The notes: generated by a model not told the origin, from the letters alone. A stretch of 64,000 bases of DNA from Saccharothrix saharensis (GCF_006716745.1 NZ_VFPP01000001.1:1550001-1614000); one strand, 5' to 3'. Counted from the first letter of the stretch, positions 1 through 9,990 are shown. Numbers and translations are program-made.

Positions 1-127
1 CGTCCACGACCGGCACGGCGCTGAACGCGCCCGCGGTCAAGGTGGCGGCGAGTTCCTTGAACGACGTGCCGGCGCGGACGCTGACCACCTCGCCTGTCAT
101 CAGCGAGGAGACAGTGGGTTCACGCAT
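1..127 (-). CDS. CBS-domain protein, N-terminal part (runs off window start)
   Basis: Reading leftwards from the ATG at 127, the 42 visible residues begin MREPTVSSLMTGEVVSV and continue to AFSAVPVVD. This is the opening of a CBS domain, which usually binds adenosyl ligands and works in pairs. A purine-rich ribosome site (GGAGAG) precedes the ATG. The gene is divergent from the hibernation-factor gene and shares with it an intergenic region holding two DosR-box-like palindromes. A degenerate copy of the same CBS opening is fused to the OsmC remnant at 1250-1606. The rest lies outside the window, so extra domains cannot be judged. Confidence 0.75.
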   Translation of the reverse strand, partial: MREPTVSSLMTGEVVSVRAGTSFKELAATLTAGAFSAVPVVD

Positions 128-331
128 GGCTCTCTCCCGTCTTCAGAGCGGACCGGGTCGGGATGGGACTCCGAGTCGGAGGCAGAGGCGCCCGACCTCG
201 TTGCGCGCCAACCGCACAACGGGCCCGATCTCCACCGTTCGACCTGCTCGGCTGATCCGGTACCTCCAGCCTCGTCCGAGGGGGTGCGGAGGCACAGAGT
301 CCTTGGTCGTCCCGAACGTCCTGGGCCCGTC

Positions 332-345
332 GGGACCTTGGCCCC
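332..345. promoter_or_regulatory. DosR-box-like palindrome
   Basis: GGGACCTTGGCCCC resembles the mycobacterial DosR core GGGACTTTAGTCCC: the left half is intact and the right half is GGCCCC. It lies between the divergent CBS and hibernation-factor genes and could serve either. The assignment rests on similarity and on recurrence of the motif across the island. Confidence 0.45.
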
Positions 346-398
346 TGCGACGGAAGCGGTGTCACCGTCGGCGGTGGGGTCCGAGGACCCGGTCCGAC

Positions 399-413
399 GG
401 GATCTTCGGTCCC
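399..413 (+). promoter_or_regulatory. DosR-box-like palindrome upstream of the hibernation-factor gene
   Basis: GGGATCTTCGGTCCC has half-sites GGGAT and GTCCC with a 5-nt spacer (4 in the mycobacterial consensus). It ends 35 nt before the start at 449, and the tail GTCCCTGTC recurs upstream of other genes in this island. Confidence 0.5.
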
Positions 414-448
414 TGTCACCCGAACAGGCCAACGACCAGGCTGAAGGC

Positions 449-745
449 ATGAGCAACGTGCACGAGATCCTCAACATCCGCACCGACCTGGGCACCGGCG
501 TCCCCGCCGATGCCACCGAGTACGCCCGCGCGAAGGTCGCGGCGGTCGCCAAGTACGCGCCCGCGGACGTCCAGTTCGCCCACGTCCGCTTGCGCACCGA
601 CGGACCGCGGTCGATCGTCGCGCACGCGTCGTTGGACGTGAACGGGAAACCGGTGAACGCCGAGGCCGCCGCCACGACCTACCAGGAAGCGGTGGACCTG
701 CTCCACGACCGGTTGCAGCACCAACTCGCCGACATGGGTCGCTGA
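449..745 (+). CDS. HPF/RaiA-like ribosome hibernation protein (98 aa)
   Basis: The ATG at 449 gives 98 residues with the beta-alpha-beta-beta pattern of the HPF/RaiA (sigma-54 modulation) fold: an N-terminal strand with IRTDLGTGVP, a helix with EYARAKVAAVAKYAP, then strands FAHVRLRTDG and VAHASLDVNG, and a C-terminal helix of the DLLHDRLQHQL type. Short HPF-like proteins block the ribosomal decoding site during stasis. This one lacks the C-terminal dimerisation domain of long HPF. M. tuberculosis has a related hibernation-type protein in its DosR regulon, which fits the palindromes upstream. An upstream in-frame start at 284 is unlikely because that segment contains both palindromes. Confidence 0.75.
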   Translation: MSNVHEILNIRTDLGTGVPADATEYARAKVAAVAKYAPADVQFAHVRLRTDGPRSIVAHASLDVNGKPVNAEAAATTYQEAVDLLHDRLQHQLADMGR

Positions 746-765
746 GACGGAGGACGAGCAGGGCT

Positions 766-1345
766 GTCCGAGTCGGCATCAACGGTTTCGGGCGGATCGG
801 GCGAGACGTGCTGCGCGCCGCGTCCGACCGCGCCGACGCCGACCTGGAAACCGTGCGGTCAACGACCTGACCACGCCGGAGACACTGGCGCACCTGCCGG
901 CCTACGACTCGACGTACGGGCCGTAGTTCGGCAGGGTGCACCGGGACACCGCGCCGGGCAAGGACGTCGACGCCACCATCGTGATGGGCGTCAGCGAAGA
1001 GAGGCCTACGACCTGGAAGGGCACCACATGGTGTCCAACGCCTCTTGCACGACGAACTGCATCGCGCCCGCGGTGGACGAGGACCCACGGCTACAGTCCG
1101 CGTTGGACGGTCCGCACAAGGACCCGTGGCGGGCGCGGTCGACGACCCGGTCATCCCCGCCCTGGTCGGCTGCCTCGGCCAGGCTCATGGGAATCCCGCG
1201 CTACACCACCGCCCAGGTCGTGTCCCGCGACATCGTCGGAGAGCAGGCGTCACGCATGTTCGACGCAGGTCTGACCGAGTCCACCGGCCGCACCGTGAAG
1301 GTGTCGCGCCGGCAGGTCGCGCGCGTGGCAGACAGGCTTCTCGGG
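766..1345 (+). pseudogene. Degenerate glyceraldehyde-3-phosphate dehydrogenase (gap) remnant
   Basis: Fragments of class I GAPDH occur in order but in different frames. The NAD-binding start GINGFGRIGRDVL is at about 766-830. A shift and an in-frame TAG follow through VNDLTTPETLAHL and YDSTYG. The active-site block VSNASCTTNC is at about 1031-1060, then GPHKDPWRAR. The C-terminal block VVSRDIVGEQAS and FDAGLT is near 1219-1270. The start codon, most of the catalytic domain and the WYDNEW region are missing. It follows the hibernation-factor gene directly, so it may once have been cotranscribed with it. It runs tail-to-tail into the OsmC/CBS remnant. Confidence 0.8.
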
Positions 1346-1606
1346 TGTCACGGTGGCCACGTCCCCGGTCATCACGTCGCGGACCTCACCGTGCGGCCTT
1401 TGCGTTCGTGTCCGGCTCACCGGTGTGGTGGCGGTGCACGCCGCCATCGATCCGACCAGGAGTTCGACCGGACCGGGCCCGACGTCGGCACCACCGTCGA
1501 GCTGTGGCCGATCGGTGGGCACCAGGTGGTCGCGCAGCGCCACCACGTGCTCCTCGCCGGCCAGGTAGGTGACCGAGACCTGCGCGGTCCTCGTGGCGGT
1601 GCTCAC
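1250..1606 (-). pseudogene. Chimeric remnant: OsmC N-terminus fused to a CBS-domain start
   Basis: A GTG at 1606 overlaps the stop of the upstream gene (GTGA) and opens 118 residues. The first ~55 (VSVTYLAGEEHVVALRDH, then GPGPVELLVGSMAACTA) match the start of the intact OsmC at 16154-16579. After that point the reading frame switches to a CBS-like opening, VRDVMTGDVATVTPE, and then loses similarity. The OsmC peroxidase core and its second catalytic cysteine are absent, so peroxidase activity is not expected. It looks like an internal deletion that joined neighbouring osmC and CBS genes. The ORF remains open, so a peptide could still be made. Confidence 0.7.
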
Positions 1607-4212
1607 GGCGTCCTCCTCGCGTCGCGCAGCTTGCGCAGGAACGGGTCCACCGGTTCGGCAGGCGCCACGCGCACGCGCGCGTCCACCGCGATCACGCGGT
1701 CGTCGACGAGGACCAGGGGGTTGAGGTCCAGCTCGGCGACCTCCGGCAGCGACTCGGCCAGGTGCGACACGCGGCGCAGCACGTCGCGAACGGCCGTCTC
1801 GTCGTGGTCCCGGAACACCTTCGGCGCGGCGCGGAAGCCGTGCAGCAGGTCGTCCAGGTCGGCCTCGGCCAGTGGGGCGAGGGCGGCGGCGCGGTCGTCG
1901 AGCAGGTCGGTGTCGACACCCCCGAGCCCGGTGACCACGAGCGGCCCGAACTGCGGATCGGTGACCACACCGACGAGCAGCTCGCGCCCGCGCCGGGCCA
2001 TCGGCTGGACGAACACGCCGGTCAACCGATCGCCGAACCGGTCGCGCAGGGACTCGAAGCCGTAGGTCACGGCGTCGTCGCCGGCGAGGTCGAGCAGCAC
2101 GCCGCCGCCCGAGCTCTTGTGCAGCAGGTCTTCGGCCACCGCCTTGAGCGCCACGGGCACGTCGAAGGAGCGCTGGGCGGCCACCGCCGACTCGACGTCC
2201 CGCACCACCACACCTCCCAGCACGGGCAGCCCGAACGCCGCGAGCAGCCGAACCACCCGGTCGGGTGACAGCCACCCCTGCTGACCCGCGATGACCGCGC
2301 GCGCCTCGGCCAGGTCGACGCCGGGCAGCTCGGCGAGCTCCGGTTCGGCGCGGCGCAGCCACCGGCCGCGCTGGACCAATGCGGCCAGCACGGCTGCGGC
2401 ACTCGCCGGGTCGGCGTAGCGGGCGATGCCGTCCGATGTCAGCGACACCGCCTCGTCCTGGTCGGCCCGCACCGCCAGCACGGGCTTGGCGGTGCGGTGC
2501 ACCCCGCCTGCCGGGTCGCCGACCGCGGTAGGGACGGTGACGGCGATGACCGCGTCCACGCCCGGGTCGGCCGCGACCACGTCCAGGCAACGGCCGAACG
2601 TGCGCTCGTCCACGGCGGCCGTGGTGTCAACCGGGTTGTGCGCGCTGGCGGTGCCGGGCAGCAGGGCCCGCAACGCCTCCGCGGTGTCCGGGCCCAGCTC
2701 GGCGACGGCCAGTCCGCGGTGGACGCACGCGTCGGCGGCGAGAACGCCCAGACCGCCCGCGTTGGACAGCACGGCCACCCGATCGCCCGCGGGCAGCGGT
2801 GTGGCGTGCAGCGCGGCCAGCACTTCCACCAGTTCACCGACGCCGTCCACCGCGGTCACCCCCGCCTGCCGGAACAGCGCGTCACGGGTGACGGCCGGGG
2901 TGGCGGTGGAGGCGGTGTGCGAGGCCGCGGCGCGCTGACCGGCCTCGCTGCTCGCCGCACGCACGGCCAGCACCGGCTTGCGCCGCGCGACCCGCCGCGC
3001 CAGGCGCGAGAACTTGCGCGGGTTGCCGAACGACTCCAGGTACAGCGCCACCGCCTTCGTGGCCTCGTCGCGCTCCCACCACAGCAGCAGGTCGTTGCCG
3101 CTCACGTCGTACTTGTCGCCGGTCGACACCAGCTCCGTGGTGCCCAGGCCGAGCGCGCGCAGTCGTTCGACCACGGCGATCGCCACCCCACCGGACTGGG
3201 TGACCACACCAACCTCGCCCGCGGCGAGGCGGCCGTCCATGAAGGTGGCGTTCATCCGCACACCGGGGTCGGTGGCGGACGCACCGACGCAGTTGGGGCC
3301 GACCAGGCGCATGCCGTACCGGCGCACGACGTCCAACAGTCGATCCGGGGCCACCCCGGAGGTGACCACGACCAGGGCCTTCACCCCGCGTCGACCGCAG
3401 TCCTCGGCGACCTGCGGCACCGCCTCGGCCGGGACGCACACCACCGCCAGGTCCGGCGCCTGCGGCACATCGGCGACCGACCGGTAGGAGGCGACACCCA
3501 GCACCTGGTCGGTGTGCGGGTTCACCGCGTACACCGCCCCCGTGTAGCCACCGGAGACCAGGTTGTGCAGCACGGCGTTGCCCACCGAAGACCGCTTGCG
3601 CCCCGCGCCCACCACCACGACGGAGGTCGGCTTGAGCACCGCGCGCAGGCTGGCCACGTCGGCGGCCTGCTCGCGGTCGGCGACCGCCTCCAGGTAGCGC
3701 TCACCCGAGTCGAGGCCGAGGTCGATGCGCACCTCGCCGTTGTCAGCCGTGGAGGTCCACACCAGGCCGAGGTCCGCGAAGACGCGCAGCATCTTGGAGT
3801 TCACGGTGAGCACGTCGGCGCGGAACCGCCGCACGCCCCGCCGTCGGGCCAGTGAGACCAGGTGCTCCAGCAGTAGTGTGCCGACGCCGTGGGACTGGCG
3901 GTCGTGCGCGACCACGAGCGCCACCTCGGCGGTGTCGTCGTCGAGCGGGACGTAGCTGGCGGCGCCGACCAGCGCATCGGAGGCGAACGCGCCGATCACG
4001 ACGTGCAGCGGCTCTTCCGGGGAGGTCAACCGGGCGACGAACTCGTCCAGGTGACGCGGCGCGGCGCTGAAGAACCGCAGGTAACGGTCATCCGGCGGAA
4101 GACCGAGGTGCAGCGCGAGCAGGGCCTCGGCGTCAGCCGGGCCCAGCTCGCGCAGCGCCACGACGGACCCGTCCGCCAGCAGCGCGCGGTCGACGTTCGA
4201 AGAAGTGGTCAC
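1603..4212 (-). CDS. GNAT acetyltransferase fused to ADP-forming acyl-CoA synthetase
   Basis: This 869-aa protein has a GNAT domain at about residues 12-165, with the acetyl-CoA loop RQSHGVGTLL near 105. An acetate-CoA-ligase/succinyl-CoA-synthetase-like CoA-binding region follows at about 190-310 (VVGAGRKRSSVGNAVLHN). Next is the ligase domain with the phospho-histidine motif SHTAS (His432), and last a C-terminal ATP-grasp domain (DVPVALKAV and HKSSGGGVLLDL). The family includes protein-lysine acetyltransferases such as Salmonella Pat, but here GNAT is N-terminal, as in many actinobacteria. GTG starts overlap on both sides (GTGA at 4209-4212 and 1603-1606), so it is translationally coupled to the universal stress protein before it and the OsmC remnant after it. 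The likely role is acetyl-CoA/acetylation control in dormancy; this is an inference. Confidence 0.88.
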   Translation of the reverse strand: MTTSSNVDRALLADGSVVALRELGPADAEALLALHLGLPPDDRYLRFFSAAPRHLDEFVARLTSPEEPLHVVIGAFASDALVGAASYVPLDDDTAEVALVVAHDRQSHGVGTLLLEHLVSLARRRGVRRFRADVLTVNSKMLRVFADLGLVWTSTADNGEVRIDLGLDSGERYLEAVADREQAADVASLRAVLKPTSVVVVGAGRKRSSVGNAVLHNLVSGGYTGAVYAVNPHTDQVLGVASYRSVADVPQAPDLAVVCVPAEAVPQVAEDCGRRGVKALVVVTSGVAPDRLLDVVRRYGMRLVGPNCVGASATDPGVRMNATFMDGRLAAGEVGVVTQSGGVAIAVVERLRALGLGTTELVSTGDKYDVSGNDLLLWWERDEATKAVALYLESFGNPRKFSRLARRVARRKPVLAVRAASSEAGQRAAASHTASTATPAVTRDALFRQAGVTAVDGVGELVEVLAALHATPLPAGDRVAVLSNAGGLGVLAADACVHRGLAVAELGPDTAEALRALLPGTASAHNPVDTTAAVDERTFGRCLDVVAADPGVDAVIAVTVPTAVGDPAGGVHRTAKPVLAVRADQDEAVSLTSDGIARYADPASAAAVLAALVQRGRWLRRAEPELAELPGVDLAEARAVIAGQQGWLSPDRVVRLLAAFGLPVLGGVVVRDVESAVAAQRSFDVPVALKAVAEDLLHKSSGGGVLLDLAGDDAVTYGFESLRDRFGDRLTGVFVQPMARRGRELLVGVVTDPQFGPLVVTGLGGVDTDLLDDRAAALAPLAEADLDDLLHGFRAAPKVFRDHDETAVRDVLRRVSHLAESLPEVAELDLNPLVLVDDRVIAVDARVRVAPAEPVDPFLRKLRDARRTP

Positions 4213-4697
4213 AGCAGCGGTCCCGGGGTGATGACCGGCTTGTGCTCCACCGGCGCGGACGGGGCCTCGGGCTCGGGTTCGCGGATGACGACGACCGGGC
4301 AGTGCGCGTGGTGCACGCAGTAGGAGCTGACCGAACCCAGCAGCACCTCGCGGATCGGGCCCGCTCCCCTGCTGCCGACCACCAGCAGCGCCGCGTCCCG
4401 CGAGGCGCGCACCAGCACGTCGCGGGCATCACCCTCGGCCAGGACCGCGCGGACATCGCCCCCGGCCTCGCCGAGGATCCCGTCCAGCAGCGCCTTGTTG
4501 TCCTGGCGCAGCCGCTCCTGGTCCATCCCGGCGGCGACGGCGGCGGACATCGCCCCGATGACCATGCTGTAGTCCACGTGCCAGGCCAGGACGGCCTCGA
4601 CCACGGCGCCACGCAGCTTCGCTTCCTCGACCGCCCACCGCAGCGCGGTCCGGCTGGAGGGCGATCCGTCCACGCCCACCACGATCCTGTCGTCCAT
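4209..4697 (-). CDS. Universal stress protein (UspA family)
   Basis: This 162-aa single-domain protein opens DDRIVVGVDGSPSS and carries the ATP-binding G-x2-G-x9-G-S motif as GSRGAGPIREVLLGSVS. The C-terminal strand is CPVVVI, followed by a charged/proline tail ending ITPGPLL. It is a close paralogue of the protein at 16663-17139, including the unusual tail. Its stop overlaps the GTG of the GNAT-synthetase gene. The upstream palindrome at 4774-4787 lies 77 nt from the start, almost the same distance as for the paralogue. ATP-binding Usp proteins act in the cytoplasm and are typical DosR-regulon members. Confidence 0.92.
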   Translation of the reverse strand: MDDRIVVGVDGSPSSRTALRWAVEEAKLRGAVVEAVLAWHVDYSMVIGAMSAAVAAGMDQERLRQDNKALLDGILGEAGGDVRAVLAEGDARDVLVRASRDAALLVVGSRGAGPIREVLLGSVSSYCVHHAHCPVVVIREPEPEAPSAPVEHKPVITPGPLL

Positions 4698-4760
4698 CGC
4701 TCCTCCTCGGGTGCTCCTCCCAGCCTCTCGGTCGGCGGACGCGTAGGTCAGGTACGGCGG

Positions 4761-5139
4761 TCACCCGTGGGCCGGGACCTTCGGCCCTGAACCGCCGGAG
4801 TGCGGCACGACGTGAACAGTCGCGGCACCCGTCGCCCTGATCAGGACTGATCGGCCGTCTCCGTCGGTGGTGTCGACCTTGGCCTCGGCTCCCACGAGGT
4901 CGACACTGCCGTACCTTCCATGACCGCGTGTGCGGGCGCGCACGCCGCAGCGTGCAGCCATCGCCGGTGTTCGGGACCGTCGGGTCCAGCCAGTAGGCGC
5001 GGGCCGGCAGGCCGAGGTGTTGTGTCACGGCCTGGGCGGCAGGCGTCCCAGCGTCTTCGCAGCAGTGAGCGAACAACGCTTGGGCGAAGGTCGGGTCGTC
5101 TCCGCGGAGCCCGTCGGACTCTCGGTTCGGGGCACTCAT
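4761..5139 (-). pseudogene. Small unrecognised gene, probably frameshifted
   Basis: An ATG at 5139 with a strong ribosome site (GGAGAGGAACCTGTG) opens a protein-like stretch: TFAQALFAHCCEDAG, then HLGLPARAYWLDPTVP up to NTGDGC. Similarity to a normal coding pattern then appears to move to another frame (GHGRYGSVDLVGAEAKVD) that ends at 4761. I do not recognise the family. The leader and first codons are nearly identical to those of the tandem Usp at 18716, so the start region was shared by duplication or exchange. The first frame stays open well past 4761 but would then run through the Usp control region and into that gene. Confidence 0.35.
4774..4787 (-). promoter_or_regulatory. DosR-box-like palindrome upstream of Usp operon A
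   Basis: GGGACCTTCGGCCC lies 77 nt before the Usp start at 4697. The identical 14-mer stands 78 nt before the paralogous Usp start at 17139, which supports a conserved operator. Confidence 0.6.
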
Positions 5140-5527
5140 CACAGGTTCCTCTCCGGGTTCGGATCCGCTGGCACCGAGCGGGCGCGGCTTCCGCCGTCGT
5201 CGCGACAATCACCGTCCGCGATCGGGACGCGCCGTCCCGAGCCTGTGAGGTCGTCGTCAGTCCTCATGCGCACCTCGTCCACCACTGACGCCGGGCAGCC
5301 TTCCGGCCCGGCGACGCGGTCGTTGGTCCCTGTCGATCAGGACCTGCAGCTGTGAATCCGGAGACCGTTCCCCTCGGCGCGCGGGCTGGTCCCGGTATCG
5401 GGATCGGTGGGGAGAACTCCAGCGTCCGCACAGGGCCCTGGGCGCGTCGCGGCAGGGTCTTTGGACCCTGTGCCGGATCATTGATTCGGGCGAGCCTGGA
5501 GACAAGTGGAGGGGAAGGGATTCGACA
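5140..5527. other. Intergenic region before the dosR-like gene
   Basis: This 388-nt stretch has no supportable gene. It holds the leader of the small minus-strand gene, an imperfect GTCCCTGTCGATCAGGAC inverted repeat at about 5331-5348 and the palindrome at 5455-5468. Confidence 0.5.
5455..5468 (+). promoter_or_regulatory. Palindrome upstream of the dosR-like gene (possible autoregulation site)
   Basis: GGGTCTTTGGACCC sits in the longer inverted repeat CAGGGTCTTTGGACCCTG, ending 59 nt before the regulator's GTG. The half-sites are GGGTC/GACCC rather than GGGAC/GTCCC, so it is a variant of the island motif. Confidence 0.45.
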
Positions 5528-6184
5528 GTGGTGGCGCGCGTGTTTCTGGTGGATGACCACGAGGTGGTCCGGGTCGGTGTCCGGGAGCTGTTGAACAGCG
5601 ACGACAGCTTGCAGGTCGTCGGCGAGGCGGGGTCGGTGGCCGAGGCGCTGGCCCGGGTGCCCGGCAGCGGCGCGGACGTCGCCGTGCTGGACGTGCGACT
5701 CCCCGACGGCAACGGCATCGAGCTGTGCCGCGAGCTGCGGTCGCAGCTGCCCGAGCTCAAGTGCCTGATGCTCACCTCGTTCACCGACGACGAAGCCCTC
5801 TTCGACGCCATCATGGCCGGAGCATCCGGATTCGTCCTCAAGCGCATCCTCGGCAACGACCTGCAGAACGCCGTCCGCAAGGTCGCCGCCGGCGAATCCC
5901 TGCTCGACGCCCGCTCCACCGCCGCCCTGCTGGGCCGCATCCGCCGCGAACGCGAACAAGGCGACCCGGTGCGCACCCTCACCGAACAGGAACGCACCGT
6001 GTTCGACCACATCGGCGAGGGCCTGACCAACCGACAGATCGCCGAGAAGATGTTCCTCGCCGAGAAAACCGTCAAGAACTACGTCTCACACCTGCTGGCC
6101 AAACTCGGCCTCGAACGCCGCACCCAGGCCGCCGTCCTCGCCACCAAGTTGCGCAAACCCAGCGCGCCCTCCGACGAGGAATAG
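5528..6184 (+). CDS. DosR/DevR-like NarL-family response regulator
   Basis: This 218-aa protein opens [11 protein letters not shown] with the phospho-acceptor Asp55 in [14 protein letters not shown]. The switch Lys is in SGFVLK, and the C-terminal LuxR-type helix-turn-helix carries [20 protein letters not shown]. From memory of M. tuberculosis DosR, the similarity runs end to end, including the [11 protein letters not shown] segment that holds the regulatory Thr. The start is a GTG preceded by a GGAGGGGAAGGG ribosome site. It is convergent with the sensor kinase, with a 13-nt gap between stops. It probably binds the recurring GGGAC-N4-GTCCC palindromes as a dimer. A 76-nt piece of this gene is duplicated at 18891-18966. 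Confidence 0.93.
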   Translation: MVARVFLVDDHEVVRVGVRELLNSDDSLQVVGEAGSVAEALARVPGSGADVAVLDVRLPDGNGIELCRELRSQLPELKCLMLTSFTDDEALFDAIMAGASGFVLKRILGNDLQNAVRKVAAGESLLDARSTAALLGRIRREREQGDPVRTLTEQERTVFDHIGEGLTNRQIAEKMFLAEKTVKNYVSHLLAKLGLERRTQAAVLATKLRKPSAPSDEE

Positions 6185-6197
6185 CCGCGGCGCGCCG

Positions 6198-7898
<1,701 letters not shown>

Positions 7899-8014
7899 TC
7901 ACGGATCGGAGGTGATGGCCAAGAGGCGCATGGCCTGCGGCTGTGCGCGCGCCTTGTGCCGTGCCTGCCGTCACGCCGCTCGACTGATCCGCACTCGGGC
8001 GGACCACGGCCGGT

Positions 8015-8034
8015 GACCTGCCCGCAGGCAGGTC
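8015..8034. repeat. Perfect 8-bp inverted repeat between the kinase and nitroreductase genes
   Basis: GACCTGCC-CGCA-GGCAGGTC is a perfect hairpin or operator-like repeat in the divergent intergenic region. It does not match the GGGAC motif, so it may be a separate regulator site or a small hairpin. Confidence 0.4.
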
Positions 8035-8075
8035 GGTCAGCGCTCGGTCGTCCTCGTGGACGTCCCTGTCGATTG

Positions 8076-8089
8076 GTGACCTTCGGCCG
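8076..8089 (+). promoter_or_regulatory. Variant DosR-box-like site upstream of the nitroreductase gene
   Basis: GTGACCTTCGGCCG differs at both outer positions from the GGGACCTTCGGCCC found at 4774 and 17217. It lies 78 nt before the start at 8168, the same spacing as those two sites. Confidence 0.45.
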
Positions 8090-8167
8090 TGTGCTCCCCA
8101 CCGCTCTGACCGGACAGTGGGTGGAGAAGGTCGACGTGTTCGGGAGACGTGGTTCGAGGTGGACGTG

Positions 8168-9148
8168 ATGGACGGGGTGTTCGGGTTGACGCCGGACGAG
8201 GTGGCCGGCGTGCTGCGCACGGCGGCCTTGGCACCGTCGCTGCACAACACCCAACCGTGGCGCTTCCGGGTCGCCCACGACCGCATCGAACTGCACGCGG
8301 ACCCCGATCGAGCGCTCCCGGCGACCGACCCGGAAGGGCGCGAACTGCGGCTGTCGTGCGGCGCGGCGCTGTTCAACCTCCGGCTCGCGCTACGGGCACG
8401 CGGCATCCGGCCGCTGGTCACCCTGCTGCCGGGAACCGACGCCCCCGGTGCGCTGGCCGTGGTCCGGTGGGGCGGGCACCGTGACGCCGACGAAGAAGCC
8501 CGGGTGCTGGTCGGAGCCGTGCCGAAGCGGCGGTCCAACCGCAAGCCGTTCCACGACGTGCCCGTGCCCGCCGCGCACCGGTACGCGCTGGTGCGGGCCG
8601 CCCAGCTCGAGCGCTCCTGGCTGCACGCCGTCGTCGACCGCGACGAACGCGCCCGTCTGCGGAACCTGGTCACCCGGGCTCACCGCATCCAGTCCCAGGA
8701 CCCTCGCGTGCGCGCCGAGCTGGCCTCGTGGACCGGTCCGCGCACGACCGACGGCGTGCCGCCCGCCTCCGGGGGCGTGCGCCCCGCGCCTCAGGACGAG
8801 TGGGCGCTGCGCGACTTCCACGCCGCCGAACGTCCACCGGGCAAGGACTACGAGTCCGACCCTCTGGTCGTCGTGCTGTGCTCGTTCCAGGAAGGGCCGC
8901 TGGGCGAACTGCAGGCCGGTCAGGCGCTGCAACGAGTGCTGCTGACCGGGACGACACTGGGTTTGTCGGCGTCGTTCATGTCCCAGGCGATCGAAGTCCC
9001 GCAGGTGCGCCACGACCTGCGCCGCTCGCTCGGCGGCATGGTCGTGCCGCAGGCCGTGCTGCGCGTCGGGTTCGGCTCACCCGTGCCACCCAGTCCGCGC
9101 CGCGACGTCACCGACCTGCTGCTGGCCCCCGCTGCGACCCGGTCCTGA
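8168..9148 (+). CDS. Acg-like nitroreductase-family protein
   Basis: This 326-aa protein is of the two-lobed nitroreductase type found in mycobacterial dormancy regulons (Acg/Rv2032). The N-terminal VLRTAALAPSLHNTQPWRF is the FMN-binding opening of the family; the middle has KRRSNRKPF and the C-terminal part GLSASFMSQAIEVP. Acg proteins are thought to sequester FMN because a lid blocks the active site; whether this one is active cannot be told. The ATG at 8168 was chosen (GAGGTGG upstream); an ORF opening further up at 8117 starts too close to the palindrome. Confidence 0.87.
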   Translation: MDGVFGLTPDEVAGVLRTAALAPSLHNTQPWRFRVAHDRIELHADPDRALPATDPEGRELRLSCGAALFNLRLALRARGIRPLVTLLPGTDAPGALAVVRWGGHRDADEEARVLVGAVPKRRSNRKPFHDVPVPAAHRYALVRAAQLERSWLHAVVDRDERARLRNLVTRAHRIQSQDPRVRAELASWTGPRTTDGVPPASGGVRPAPQDEWALRDFHAAERPPGKDYESDPLVVVLCSFQEGPLGELQAGQALQRVLLTGTTLGLSASFMSQAIEVPQVRHDLRRSLGGMVVPQAVLRVGFGSPVPPSPRRDVTDLLLAPAATRS

Positions 9149-9155
9149 TCGAGCC

Positions 9156-9169
9156 GGGACTTTCGTCCC
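9156..9169 (+). promoter_or_regulatory. Near-consensus DosR box
   Basis: GGGACTTTCGTCCC has both half-sites perfect with a 4-nt spacer and extends to CCGGGACTTTCGTCCCGG. It is the best match in the window to the mycobacterial core GGGACTTTAGTCCC. It lies 7 nt after the nitroreductase stop and 58 nt before the next start. Confidence 0.7.
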
Positions 9170-9227
9170 GGCATGGGAAGCACCGTCGCCTCTGCTCCCG
9201 TCCTCCCCCACGGACGACAGTGGACGC

Positions 9228-9938
9228 ATGGACCGCGACACGCAACCCGCCGCTCACCCGGTAGTCGTGCTCGACGACGGCTCGCCCTGGGGCGAGGCGG
9301 CGGTGCGCTGGGCCTCCGCGCACGCCGCCCTGCTGGACGCGCCACTGGAGAAGCAGCCGCCCACCGAAGACCAGCTGCACGACCTCCTGCTGGTCAGCGC
9401 CCGCGCCGAGGCCCTGGTGGTCGGCCACCGGGGTGCCGACGGGAACTCGTTCGGCCTCGGCCGGCTGGTCCTGCCGCTGGTCCGGCACGCCGCGTGCGAC
9501 GTCATCGTGGTCCGCGGCACCCCCGAGGCATTGCGGGGCGGGCACCGCCGCGTCACCGCTCTGATCACCGGTGACGAGCGGGACGCACTGGTACTGCACC
9601 GCGCCGTCGACCTCGCCGAGCGCAAGGGCGCGGCGCTGCGCGTGCTGCACGCCGCCCCGGACCTGCCCGTGCGGGCAGACCAGCCGGGACTCCCCGTGAC
9701 CAAGGCCGATCGCGTGCTGCATGACATCCGGCACACCTCGGTGCTGGCCCGGATGCACCCGCACGAGGCGGTGGCCCGCTACGCCGACACCGACCTGTTC
9801 GTCCTGGCCGACCGGGGCCCCGTGACCCGAGCCCCGCTCTACCACGCTCACAGCCCGGTACTCGTGGCGCACCAGGTCCCCACCGAGGCCCACCACGGCC
9901 CGGAACTCCGGACGGCAGGCATCCAACGAGCCGGGTAG
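9228..9938 (+). CDS. Divergent tandem universal-stress-like protein
   Basis: This 236-aa protein has two weakened Usp folds. The first opens HPVVVLDDGSPWGEAAVRWA and keeps a degenerate nucleotide loop at GHRGADGNSFGLGRLVLP, followed by CDVIVV. The second runs from about residue 105 (VTALITGDERDALVL) to SPVLVAHQVP. The usual G-x2-G-x9-G-S motif is altered in both, so ATP binding is uncertain. Similar short double-Usp proteins sit beside dosR in mycobacteria (Rv3134c type). The best DosR-like box of the window is immediately upstream. Confidence 0.75.
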   Translation: MDRDTQPAAHPVVVLDDGSPWGEAAVRWASAHAALLDAPLEKQPPTEDQLHDLLLVSARAEALVVGHRGADGNSFGLGRLVLPLVRHAACDVIVVRGTPEALRGGHRRVTALITGDERDALVLHRAVDLAERKGAALRVLHAAPDLPVRADQPGLPVTKADRVLHDIRHTSVLARMHPHEAVARYADTDLFVLADRGPVTRAPLYHAHSPVLVAHQVPTEAHHGPELRTAGIQRAG

Positions 9939-9990
9939 GCCTCGCTCCCCACCCTTCCCACCGCGATCACCCGCCCACCGGAGGCGCACC

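Noticed and set aside
165-179. GGGACTCCGAGTCGG as another DosR-type box
   Set aside because: The half-sites are spaced one base too far apart and the right half is poor, so it was not listed as a site.
4429-5208. 259-codon minus-strand ORF continuing the small gene at 5139
   Set aside because: It would run through the operator and start of the Usp gene and turns Arg-rich. The protein-like part ends well before that.
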